This document shows, one piece after another, positions 9,553 through 17,619 of a stretch of DNA of 64,000 nt. This DNA is from Candidatus Hydrogenedentota bacterium. GTDB lineage: Bacteria > Hydrogenedentota > Hydrogenedentia > Hydrogenedentales > JAEUWI01. The notes beneath the pieces were generated by a model. That model was not told where the DNA came from and made no database searches. It was given only the letters and a program-made list of their open reading frames with translations. Both the position numbers and the translations under genes were made by a program. How positions within the stretch are numbered: position 1 is the first letter of the stretch; every line of letters begins with the position of its first letter. The stretch lies in contig JAEUWI010000023.1 in assembly GCA_016791475.1 (NCBI GenBank), positions 42,819 through 106,818 on the forward strand, in the 5' to 3' direction.

Positions 9553-11151
9553 ATGGGCCGTCCCGTCATCCAATTTTCCCTGTTGGACTGGGCGACTACG
9601 CCCATGACCGCGATTGTGTGGCGCGAGCTTCTGACGACGCTTCGCCAGCGGCGTTACGGTTACCTGCTGATCACCGCCGCGGCAACTGAGCTCATGGTTG
9701 CCTTCGGCGCCCTGCTTTCGTTGGCGGAACACAAATCGACACCGGTCGTCGCCATCGCCACCGTGCTTACCGTTCAATTCAGCACGCTGCTGCTCGTGGT
9801 CTTCCTGGTTGTCCCCGCCCTGGCCGCCATGAGCCTGGCCGCGGAACGGCACCAGCAGACCGATGACCTCCTCCGCACCGCCCTTTTCCACCCCGCCACG
9901 GTGGTCGCGGGAAAGCTCCTGGCCGTCCTCGCCGTCTTCGTGTTCTTTCACGTCGCCCTGCTGCCTCTGGGCGCGTTTGTGTACTTCTTCGCGGGCATCG
10001 AGCTGCGCAGCATCTATCAGTCCACGCTGATGCTCTATGGAACCGCTCTAGCCCACGCCCTGATTGGTATCTCCCTCTCCCATGTCATGGAAAGTCCCAG
10101 CCGCACCATCGTGGCATCCTACACCTGCGTCGCGCTGATCTATGCGGTACCCGCGCTACGCTACGTGTGGACCGGCGTCCCCGTGCCGCCCGCCAATCCC
10201 GTCACCCTGCTGATGGGGATAGTCTCCAGCGACGCCGACTGGTGGGACTGCCTGGCCCTCGCCAGGTTCCAGACGACGGGCGTCCTTCTTGTTGTCGTCG
10301 CCAGTCTCGTCGCAGGAAGGCTTGCGCGGCTGCCCGTGTTCAAAATGGCCGCTGCCAGGGGAAAGAATCGCCTGACCCACGGCCCGATCCCAGACTGGGG
10401 AAGCCCCATGTATCATCGCGAACGCCGCCGCGCCCGGCTGAACCGTCCCGCTTCGGCGCTGGCCGCTTTCTTTCTCTGCGCCGCCTTCGCCGCATGTTTT
10501 GACCGGTGGTCACTCGTCCGAATGGGCTGGACTGTGGATTCCTTCGACGCTGGCGCGGCCTTGCTCTATCTGCTTGTTCCCCTTATCGTGGTGGAACGTT
10601 GTGGCCGGGAAATGGACCCGGAGACGCTCCGCCACCTCAGGATGACCATCGAGGGATCGGATAGAGTCTTGAATGGCCTTGCGGCGGCCATGTTTGTCTC
10701 GCTGTTACCGGTCATAGTCGGGTTCATGGTGGGCGGCGGACTTCCCCGCATGCTCCCGGGCCAGGAGGCATTCACCGCAGTCCTTGCGCGAGGCGCCGAT
10801 CCAGATGCCGTCATCTACAAGGTCGTGCTTCTGGCTCCCAGAACGATTTTCGTCATTGTAATCAGCCTCATGTGCGTTCGCTTTCGGGAGCCAAGCACGA
10901 CGGACTTCGCCGTATCGCTGACCGCCATCTACGTGATGATTGCCGTGGGCGATGTCGTGCTTCGATTCGTGATGGATTCTACGGGGGAGCTGGCGGCCAT
11001 GGAAACGCTTTATACCAGTCTGGGCGTCACCGGCATAGTCCTGCTCTTCTCACTGGTTCCCCTGCTGTTCGCCCAGACGCGCTTCGATGAAGTCTTCGAT
11101 ACCGGCTATGTGCCCTACCGGCCAGAGGGATGGGAGCACAAGCCCGAATGA
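9553..11151 (+). CDS. ABC-2 type permease 2
   Basis: A 532-aa membrane protein, paralogous to the upstream permease. After a short leader the N-terminus reads IVWRELLTTLRQRRYG, followed by alternating hydrophobic segments. ATG 9553 was chosen, 5 bases after the previous stop; ATG 9604 would place the RELL signature at the very N-terminus and is a real alternative. It probably forms a heterodimeric channel with permease 1. Its stop overlaps the start of a truncated third permease in ATGA. Confidence 0.88.
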   Translation: MGRPVIQFSLLDWATTPMTAIVWRELLTTLRQRRYGYLLITAAATELMVAFGALLSLAEHKSTPVVAIATVLTVQFSTLLLVVFLVVPALAAMSLAAERHQQTDDLLRTALFHPATVVAGKLLAVLAVFVFFHVALLPLGAFVYFFAGIELRSIYQSTLMLYGTALAHALIGISLSHVMESPSRTIVASYTCVALIYAVPALRYVWTGVPVPPANPVTLLMGIVSSDADWWDCLALARFQTTGVLLVVVASLVAGRLARLPVFKMAAARGKNRLTHGPIPDWGSPMYHRERRRARLNRPASALAAFFLCAAFAACFDRWSLVRMGWTVDSFDAGAALLYLLVPLIVVERCGREMDPETLRHLRMTIEGSDRVLNGLAAAMFVSLLPVIVGFMVGGGLPRMLPGQEAFTAVLARGADPDAVIYKVVLLAPRTIFVIVISLMCVRFREPSTTDFAVSLTAIYVMIAVGDVVLRFVMDSTGELAAMETLYTSLGVTGIVLLFSLVPLLFAQTRFDEVFDTGYVPYRPEGWEHKPE

Positions 11152-11294
11152 AGGAACGCGCACCCTCCCTAACGATGACCATCATCAAGCGGGAACTTCT
11201 CACCGGACTCCGGAGCTGGAAAAGTTTTATCCGGGTCCTGATCCCGCACCTAAGTCTCGCCAGCCTGGATAATCTCCCGGCTTCGCCGGGGTGA
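11148..11294 (+). pseudogene. N-terminal remnant of a third ABC-2 permease
   Basis: A 48-codon frame begins in an ATGA overlap with permease 2. It encodes TIIKRELLTGLRSWKSF, nearly the same as the N-terminus of permease 1, then loses similarity and stops at 11292-11294. No membrane segments follow in any frame. The end of the remnant forms a short hairpin, CCCGGC/GCCGGG (11276-11290). A broken paralogous gene is the simplest reading, with the rest deleted or replaced when the lower-GC AAA/DUF4276 segment arrived. Confidence 0.75.
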
Positions 11295-11382
11295 TTCGAC
11301 TGCTTACAACCACGGGGCCATTTGTATTACAATCTTCGTGTGACCAAGACGGTCGCCCCACAGCGTGACAGGAACAGGCCCG

Positions 11383-12498
11383 ATGCGAAAAGTTGATACA
11401 TTGACGATTCGAGGATTCAAATCGCTACGAAACATAGTCGATTTCCCCCTCCGTGAGCTCAACGTATTGATTGGTGCGAACGGCACAGGAAAAAGCAATC
11501 TGGTCAGCTATTTTCGAATGCTTGGGGAGTTAGTCGAGGGGCGCTTGCAGCTCTGGACCCGAAACCAGGGTTCTGCCGACAGGATCCTAAGTTTTGGCGT
11601 AAAGTCAACTCTACAACTTGAATCTTCCATTGATTTCGGAAGAAACGGTTATCGATTCGTCCTGGAGCCTACCGTTGAAGGGGGATTCAGCTTCGCATCT
11701 GAATCGTTATTTTATCGTGGAGATTATCGAAACTCTAATCCGTTTCTGGGTTCCGGCCAAGCGGAGTCCCGACTCAAGGAAAGTGTGCTTTCAATCGGGA
11801 ACGAGAGCATTCATGGCTACTGTTACCAATCGATTTCCGGTTGGAAAGTCTATCACTTTCACGATACCAGTACGACGGCGGGGGTAAAGCGGCCCGGGGC
11901 CGTACACGATAACCAGAGCCTGAGAACCGACGCATCGAATCTTGCGGCGTTCTTGTATCGCCTTAGAACTGAATATCCCGAGTCATACGCGCAGGTGCGA
12001 AAAACCGTGCAGCTTGCCATACCGTTTTTCGACGATTTTGATTTGCGGCCACAGCGGCTTGAGTCTGGTGAGGATCAGATTGCCCTCTTGTGGCGCCAGA
12101 AGGATAGCGACTATCCCTTCTGGCCCAGCCAGTTGTCGGATGGCTCTCTACGTTTCATCTGCCTGACCGCCGCTCTCCTGCAGCCTGATCCACCATCGAC
12201 GATAATAATAGACGAGCCGGAACTCGGCCTTCATCCGTTCGCCATCACGTTGCTCGGGTCCCTGCTCCGATCGGCGTCTAAGCGAATGCAGGTTATTGTT
12301 TCCACGCAGTCGGTTCCTTTGGTCAATGAATTCGCACCCGAGGACCTCGTAATAGTTGAGCGCGAGAACGATGCAACGGTATTCAATCGTCTGGAAGGGA
12401 CTGAATTGGACGCATGGCTGGAGAAGTATTCGCTCGGAGAACTCTGGGAGAAGAATGTACTTGGCGGAAGGCCGGGCCAATGGTTCGGGTGCATGTAA
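11383..12498 (+). CDS. RecF/OLD-like AAA ATPase (AAA_21 type), probable defence ATPase
   Basis: The 371-aa protein begins IRGFKSLRNIVDFPLRELNV, the usual opening of SMC/RecF-like ATPases. Walker A is GANGTGKS (31-38). Near residue 255 it has LSDGSLRFI (signature-like), then IIIDEPELGLHP (Walker B) and VSTQS (switch strand). Homologues pair with small TOPRIM-like proteins in OLD/PARIS-like and RloA-type systems. The next gene encodes such a partner and overlaps by 19 bases. ATG 11383 was preferred over GTG 11365. The gene is visibly richer in A and T than its neighbours, suggesting horizontal transfer. A role in phage defence is an inference from family and pairing. Confidence 0.88.
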   Translation: MRKVDTLTIRGFKSLRNIVDFPLRELNVLIGANGTGKSNLVSYFRMLGELVEGRLQLWTRNQGSADRILSFGVKSTLQLESSIDFGRNGYRFVLEPTVEGGFSFASESLFYRGDYRNSNPFLGSGQAESRLKESVLSIGNESIHGYCYQSISGWKVYHFHDTSTTAGVKRPGAVHDNQSLRTDASNLAAFLYRLRTEYPESYAQVRKTVQLAIPFFDDFDLRPQRLESGEDQIALLWRQKDSDYPFWPSQLSDGSLRFICLTAALLQPDPPSTIIIDEPELGLHPFAITLLGSLLRSASKRMQVIVSTQSVPLVNEFAPEDLVIVERENDATVFNRLEGTELDAWLEKYSLGELWEKNVLGGRPGQWFGCM

Positions 12499-13148
12499 TC
12501 TGTGAAGGGCAAACCGAGGAGACTTTTATCAAGGAGGTCTTGTCCAGGGGGCTTCGTGGAAGAGCCATTCACCTATTGCCGGCACTCGTGGGTAAACCCG
12601 GCCATAAGGGAGGAGCGCTGACGCCGCAACGCCTTCTGGGGGATATTCGAACACGACTCCTCGGAGATACGACTGCATACTGTACGACGCTTTTTGACTA
12701 TTACCGGTTGCCAAAAGGATTTCCAGGCAGGGAGGAGGCATTGCGGGGACAGAATACTCGAGACAGAGCGCGGTGTATATGCAGCGGTTTGACTGAATAC
12801 CTTCGACAAGCCTTGGGGGAGGATGCCGTGCGCCGTTTTGTCCCCTATGTTCAAATGCACGAGTTCGAGGGAATTCTGTTCAGCAGTCCCGTTGCGTTCG
12901 CTACGGGAATAGGCCAGCCTCAACTCGTGTCGGGTCTCCAGAACATTCGCAAGTTGTTTGATACGCCAGAAGATATCAATGACGGTGATGAAACAGCTCC
13001 CAGCAAACGAATTTCGAGATTGTATCCGGCATATGACAAGCCTTTGTTCGGCTCACTGGCTGCGATGGAGATGGGATTGGATGTCATCCGGAAGGAGTGC
13101 CCGCTATTCAACGAGTGGGTTTCGACGCTTGAAGCATTGCCCGAGTGA
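12480..13148 (+). CDS. DUF4276 family protein, TOPRIM-like partner of the AAA ATPase
   Basis: This 222-aa protein opens with VRVHVICEGQTEETFIKEVL. The glutamates after the first strand (E9, E13, E14) resemble the acidic start of TOPRIM-like folds in RloB and related effectors. The middle HEFEGILFSS and the end RKECPLFNEWVSTLE fit DUF4276. ATG 12480 lies inside the ATPase gene (19-base overlap), so the two are co-translated. Known two-gene systems of this plan use the ATPase as sensor and the TOPRIM-like protein as nuclease. That division of labour has not been shown for this pair. Confidence 0.87.
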   Translation: MVRVHVICEGQTEETFIKEVLSRGLRGRAIHLLPALVGKPGHKGGALTPQRLLGDIRTRLLGDTTAYCTTLFDYYRLPKGFPGREEALRGQNTRDRARCICSGLTEYLRQALGEDAVRRFVPYVQMHEFEGILFSSPVAFATGIGQPQLVSGLQNIRKLFDTPEDINDGDETAPSKRISRLYPAYDKPLFGSLAAMEMGLDVIRKECPLFNEWVSTLEALPE

Positions 13149-13247
13149 CAGGCAAAGCTGAACTGTCTTGACAAACCAATCTGCCCCTGACGGGTGGCGG
13201 CACCAAGGCGGCACTACCCACGGAACGGACGCTTCTCAGACTGAATC

Positions 13248-14009
13248 TCAGCTCCCCAGCCTCCCGAAATAGATCTTGGTATCGTAGGTCATGGCGACGC
13301 GCCCGTCTTTCTGGTGCATGTCGAAAACCCCTTCCAACTCGGCCATCATCGCGTCGTAGCCCGCCTCGCCCGGTGCGGGCACGTAGGAGCAGGAGCGGAC
13401 CCGGCCCGCGAGACCTTCGCGGTCGAGCCACTGGACGTTGTCGAGCACCGCGCGTTCGAATTTCCCGCCGTAGAAGGCGACCAGTCTCGTCTCGTCCACA
13501 TTCCGGTGATCTACGAGGGCGTAGTCGGTGCCGTGGCGTTGAAGGAGGGCTTCGTAGTCGGCGAGAAAGCCCGATTCGGCGGCAGTGCGTTCATTCCAAA
13601 CGAGCGCCACCCATCCCCCAGGGCGGAGGATACGCGCGAATTCCCGCCGCGCGGCCTCGGCGTCGAACCAGTGAAAGGCCTGGCCCGCCGTGACCAGATC
13701 CACCGACGCTTCGGCCAGTCCTGTGGCCTCGGCGCTGCCCGCCACGCTGTAGAAGCCCGGCGCGGCGCCGTAGAGGGACTCGGCGGCTTCGCGCATGGGG
13801 CCGTTGGGCTCCACGGCGAAGACGGTGTTGCCGTGGCGCAGAAAAAGCTCCGCCAGGAAGCCGGTGCCCGAACCCACATCGGCGATGACGTGGCCCGGTT
13901 TCAATCCGCAGCGGCCACGCAGCACGTCGATGAGGGATTCGGGATAGCGCGGCCGAAACCGCACATAATCCGAGACCCGGTTGGAAAATCGGGCCGCCGG
14001 ATCCATCAT
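13248..14009 (-). CDS. class I SAM-dependent methyltransferase (Methyltransf_11 type)
   Basis: The 253-aa protein has SAM-binding motif I VIADVGSGTGFLAE near residue 43, an acidic strand end in FAVEPNG, and VDLVTAGQAFHWFDAEAA, typical of Methyltransf_11 enzymes annotated as UbiE/Tam-like. The substrate cannot be told. ATG 14009 overlaps the stop of a 45-codon ORF (TGA at 14006-14008 on this strand), so translation is probably coupled to it. It is the last gene of a three-gene minus-strand set headed by the DUF481 protein. Confidence 0.9.
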   Translation of the reverse strand: MMDPAARFSNRVSDYVRFRPRYPESLIDVLRGRCGLKPGHVIADVGSGTGFLAELFLRHGNTVFAVEPNGPMREAAESLYGAAPGFYSVAGSAEATGLAEASVDLVTAGQAFHWFDAEAARREFARILRPGGWVALVWNERTAAESGFLADYEALLQRHGTDYALVDHRNVDETRLVAFYGGKFERAVLDNVQWLDREGLAGRVRSCSYVPAPGEAGYDAMMAELEGVFDMHQKDGRVAMTYDTKIYFGRLGS

Positions 14010-14143
14010 AGCGGCATGATGATACCCAGTTCCTGAAGAATCTCGAAGAGCGCGACGAAGTCAGCGAACTGGGCGCGGATAAGCTCGATGAGGATGTCGA
14101 TAAGGGTCTGCAGAATGCCGAAAAGGGGATCGGTCGTATCCAT
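14006..14143 (-). CDS. 45-aa hydrophobic small protein, coupled to the methyltransferase
   Basis: A 46-codon frame starts at ATG 14143, with GGAG 8 bases upstream (14152-14155), and ends in an ATGA overlap with the methyltransferase. The peptide is acidic and rich in I, L and F (ILQTLIDILIELIRAQF), predicting one amphipathic or membrane helix. It begins 25 bases after the stop of the DUF481 gene. No family was recognised. It could be a true small protein or a leader that controls methyltransferase translation. Confidence 0.6.
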   Translation of the reverse strand: MDTTDPLFGILQTLIDILIELIRAQFADFVALFEILQELGIIMPL

Positions 14144-14168
14144 GATGTCTTCTCCGAAGGCGCTACGC

Positions 14169-15332
14169 CTAGAAGTTGTAACCGAGATTCAGATAATACG
14201 TCGTGTCGAGCTTGTCCACGTCTTCCTGGGGCGCGGCGTCAAACTCGTTGCGCACCCCCGCGCGAACGGACCAGTCGGGTTCCTTCCCCACCGGGAACTC
14301 CATCGAGGTGTCCGCCGTGACGCGGTACTGCTCGAAGGGATCGTCCACGGAAGGATAGTAGGTGATCCCGTGCTTCAATCGGAAATTTTTTCGGAGCTCC
14401 TGCTGGTAACTGTAGCCGGCTTCGGCCACCACCTCGTCCGTCGTGGTCGTGATGGTCTCGTTCTGCCGTGTGATCAGTAGGATCTGGCGGATGGACTCTT
14501 CCAGCGTGGTGGGCGTGGGCAGGTCCTCCGGCACGGGTTCCGGATCCTTCTTGAAGGTTTCGTGCTCGTAACCCGCGCCCAGCCAGCCTTTCAGTTCGAG
14601 CTTTTCACGCTTCACGAAAAAATGTCCGAGACCCGTCGTGGCCGTTGCCCGAACATCGAGATCTTCGAACTCATCGTGCTCCAGATCGAGCTTTCCAAAT
14701 ACATAGGTGCGCTCGCTGATGTCCCACTCCGCCCGCGTGCCGCCCAGCACCTCATTGGCCGACTGCTCGCTGTTGGTCTCGGCGTACTGTCCTTTGACGT
14801 AGAGATTCAAACGCCAGTCTTCCGCTTTGCGATTCAAATCCACGCCGGCGCGAACATCGAAGCGTTCCTTGTTCCCCGTCTGGCCGTTCAGCCCCAGTTC
14901 CGCGCGACCGCTCCAGCGTTCCTCCGCCGGGGTCGGCTCCGAGCCCGTGAGGGGCGGCGCTGCGGGCGCCTCGACCGGCGGCGCATCCAGCGAGAGCGAT
15001 TTCACGTTGGCCAAAGTCAATGGAACCACCCCGGCCGGTGCGCCGTGGACTTGTTGCGCACCCTCAACCACTTTGGGATTGCCTTTCAGTTGGGTTCCGT
15101 CCTGAAGGAGAAACGACACAACCCCATCCGACTGAAGACCCGTCACCTCCGCCCACGGGATGGAAAGACTCCCCCCGAATGACGCCTCAAAGGTGAGTTT
15201 TCCCTCCGCAAGACCGCCCAACTTCCCCATCAGGACCGTGCCGTCCTTGAGGTTAACCTGATCTGTGGCGAAGACAGAAGGGGGGAAAGAGGCCGCTCCT
15301 AACAGCACCAGCAAGCAAGCCAGAATACGCAT
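14169..15332 (-). CDS. DUF481 outer-membrane protein
   Basis: A 387-aa protein with a clear signal peptide (MRILACLLVLLGAASFPPSVFA). A short SH3-like region follows (VNLKDGTVLMGKLGGL, residues 26-41). From about residue 140 alternating strands rich in aromatic and charged residues form the DUF481 (YdiY-like) beta-barrel, ending in YYLNLGYNF with the terminal aromatic expected of outer-membrane barrels. It implies a Gram-negative envelope. A start at 15332 gives a normal signal peptide. It leads a minus-strand set with the 45-aa ORF and the methyltransferase. Confidence 0.85.
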   Translation of the reverse strand: MRILACLLVLLGAASFPPSVFATDQVNLKDGTVLMGKLGGLAEGKLTFEASFGGSLSIPWAEVTGLQSDGVVSFLLQDGTQLKGNPKVVEGAQQVHGAPAGVVPLTLANVKSLSLDAPPVEAPAAPPLTGSEPTPAEERWSGRAELGLNGQTGNKERFDVRAGVDLNRKAEDWRLNLYVKGQYAETNSEQSANEVLGGTRAEWDISERTYVFGKLDLEHDEFEDLDVRATATTGLGHFFVKREKLELKGWLGAGYEHETFKKDPEPVPEDLPTPTTLEESIRQILLITRQNETITTTTDEVVAEAGYSYQQELRKNFRLKHGITYYPSVDDPFEQYRVTADTSMEFPVGKEPDWSVRAGVRNEFDAAPQEDVDKLDTTYYLNLGYNF

Positions 15333-15382
15333 GATTCTAATCCTTTGTGTTCACTAAAGCCCGGTGAACATGCTATCACAAA

Positions 15383-15456
15383 CAGTTGACAGTTGACAGT
15401 TGACAGCGACGCTACCCATAAGACCCATAAGACCCATAAGACCCATAAGACCCATA
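15383..15456. repeat. 7-bp (CAGTTGA) and 9-bp (CCCATAAGA) tandem repeats
   Basis: About 3.4 copies of CAGTTGA (15383-15406) are followed after 8 bases by 4.7 copies of CCCATAAGA (15415-15456). They lie between the divergent DUF481 and permease genes. The same 9-mer and a one-base variant of the 7-mer recur at 44611-44759. Confidence 0.95.
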
Positions 15457-15565
15457 CACGCTGCAGCCCAAAGCTCCATTGAAATTGACTTCCGCCACCC
15501 GCTGCGCTACCCTTCCCACAACGCCGCGACACGCGCGGCATCACGAGGGAGCATCGCGGCACACC

Positions 15566-17176
15566 ATGAATCCAGAACGTCCCCCATCTCCCGCATTCGC
15601 TCTCGTGCGGCGCGAGTTGCTGGTTCTGGCGCGCAATCCGCGCCTCTTTGGGCTGATGGCGGGCATGACCACGGTGCTTGCCCTGGCCGCGCTTACATCG
15701 CTCTCATTCACCAGCCTACGCAATGGACAGATGGCTGGATTTGCCCGTAGCATCTTCGGCACGCAGTTTTTCCTGCTCTACGCCGCCGCCCTCATCGTAG
15801 TGCCCGCCATGGCCGCCGCCGCCATCATCCACGAGCGCAAGCAGGACTGCTACCCCCTCCTTCTCACCACGCTCATCCCGCCCGGCTGGATCGTGTGGAG
15901 CAAGCTGATTGCGCTCATGGGCCTCTACGCGGGGCTCTATGCCGGAGTCCTCCCCTTCACGGGCATCATCTATTTCTTCGCCGGGGTGGAACCGCTGGCC
16001 CTGATCCAGGGAATCATCGTCTGCTTCAGCCTTGCCCTGGGCACGACGAGCATCGGGCTGCTGGCGTCCGCCTCCGCCAGAGATCACAGCCGCGCTATCT
16101 ACCATACAGGACTGGGCGTCCTGTGTATGTTGCTCCTACCCTGGGCCGCGCGGGTATTCCTTGAAGCGCTCGGTATTCCCCGAATGGACTGGCTCCAGTC
16201 CGTTGGCCCCTTCAACGCCTATGCCGTAGTGCGCAGCGGACTACCCGACTGGCGACCGCCCCTGGCCTTTGCGATGTATCAGGGGTGCGTGGCGTGTTTC
16301 TGCGTTGTCTTGACGCGACACTATGTGGTTCCGCGAAGAGGGGATTATGGCCAGCGCCTGCCGGCCAACATGCTTGATCGACTTCGCTGGAGGCCAGCGT
16401 ATCGATTCATTCCCATCGCGGATACGCAGAATCCGGTGGCGGCAAAAGACTATCGCGCGAGTGATTTCTCCCGGGGACTCGGCCCCTGGTTGCTGGTTGC
16501 GCTCGGCCTTGCGACCGGTAGCTTCGGCTATTCGATCACCCATACCTTCCCACAGCAATTTGCACCGCTTATAGAGTTCTATCTTCTCATCGTCATCCTT
16601 CCCGCCGTCGTCTCATCGCTGGTACTCCGGGAGCATCAGGACAATATGATCGGTAGTCTGGGTGTGACCTTGCTCACGGCAAAGGAAATTACCCGAGGCA
16701 AAGTAACGGCGGCGTTGCGCATTCTCAGAATGCTCGTTTGGGGCTTCGTTCTCGGTCGCGTACTGGCCTATGGCGGCATCACCTTATGGGGCTTGATCGA
16801 GGGCGGCCCCGGTGGCCCGCTAAGCGCGATCAATCCCGCGCCCCTGCTGCTGAGCCTCGCCGAGTTGTTCATCTGCCTTTGGGTCATCCCGAGATTCGCC
16901 CTCGCGGGAGCTTTGGCCAGTTCCAGCCCGCTCGCGGTGGTTTTTTCGAGCTATGCCTTCATATTGATATCGTGGGCTATTGTCTCTACATTAAGTGCAA
17001 TTGTTACCGCTTTCATGATGATGGGCTCTTTCGGCGATCCTATGGATGGATATGAAATCGTGTTCCTCCTCGGCCAGAAAACGGTGAAATACTTCTTCCT
17101 CATCGTTGCAGCACGAATCGCCATGGAAAGCGCGACGACGAAACTCGCCTCGAAATTGATATCCGGCTGGAAGTGA
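15566..17176 (+). CDS. ABC-2 type permease 4 (paralogue of the upstream exporter permeases)
   Basis: A 536-aa polytopic membrane protein opening with FALVRRELLVLARNPRLF, the same N-terminal signature as the permeases at 7793 and 9553. Hydrophobic segments occur in two blocks around a charged linker (about residues 265-300). ATG 15566 was chosen over the upstream in-frame start at 15479, which would translate repeat-adjacent sequence; GAGGGAG lies 14 bases before it. No ATPase gene is next to it, so it may use the ATPase at 6861. A position 4.3 kb beyond the truncated permease suggests the exporter operon was once continuous. Confidence 0.85.
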   Translation: MNPERPPSPAFALVRRELLVLARNPRLFGLMAGMTTVLALAALTSLSFTSLRNGQMAGFARSIFGTQFFLLYAAALIVVPAMAAAAIIHERKQDCYPLLLTTLIPPGWIVWSKLIALMGLYAGLYAGVLPFTGIIYFFAGVEPLALIQGIIVCFSLALGTTSIGLLASASARDHSRAIYHTGLGVLCMLLLPWAARVFLEALGIPRMDWLQSVGPFNAYAVVRSGLPDWRPPLAFAMYQGCVACFCVVLTRHYVVPRRGDYGQRLPANMLDRLRWRPAYRFIPIADTQNPVAAKDYRASDFSRGLGPWLLVALGLATGSFGYSITHTFPQQFAPLIEFYLLIVILPAVVSSLVLREHQDNMIGSLGVTLLTAKEITRGKVTAALRILRMLVWGFVLGRVLAYGGITLWGLIEGGPGGPLSAINPAPLLLSLAELFICLWVIPRFALAGALASSSPLAVVFSSYAFILISWAIVSTLSAIVTAFMMMGSFGDPMDGYEIVFLLGQKTVKYFFLIVAARIAMESATTKLASKLISGWK

Positions 17177-17323
17177 GACAAAGTCCCAGTTACAGCATCG
17201 CACGGCGTCGCGTGAGGCGGATGGGAGCGACAGGCACGTTCAGCCCGCTCGATCGGGACAGCGCCCCTTCAGCCAAGTGAAGCAATGAGGCAAATTTCAC
17301 ATTTTTCAAAGTGATTGTCTGAT

Positions 17324-17508
17324 AAAGGAGCTTAGAGAGTCTTGTCCGAGACAGGGGGCGCTTTGGGCCGAAAAGGCATGGTGAATGGGTTGGCGAGTTC
17401 TACGTAACCACAGTCACGTTATCGAATGGCGACGATTCCATACATGTAACTACACCTTTCCGATAAGGTGGTGGACCTTGCCTCAGACAGGACTGTCTAA
17501 GCTCCTTT
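17324..17508. repeat. 185-bp inverted-repeat element (MITE-like), in a 443-bp spacer
   Basis: The left arm (17324-17355) starts AAAGGAGCTTAGAGAGTCTT. The right arm (17481-17508), reverse-complemented, reads AAAGGAGCTTAGACAGTCCT and on. The arms match over about 28 bases with a few mismatches, around about 125 bp without a gene. No target-site duplication is obvious. The transcript could fold into a long hairpin. A miniature transposable element or an RNA structure are both possible. The rest of the spacer (17177-17619) shows no gene. Confidence 0.75.
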
Positions 17509-17619
17509 GAAAATGGCCTCTCTTGAAATTCCATGGCCGTGTTGCATTTCGCAGGGCCCCCTCGCTAACCTTCCTCAAGACTTGAGCATTGAATGCCAAC
17601 ATGGGAAACGCGGCACGCC

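Noticed and set aside
11276..11290. CCCGGC/GCCGGG hairpin as a terminator of the exporter operon
   Set aside because: Stem of only six pairs and no following T tract; more likely incidental within the permease remnant.
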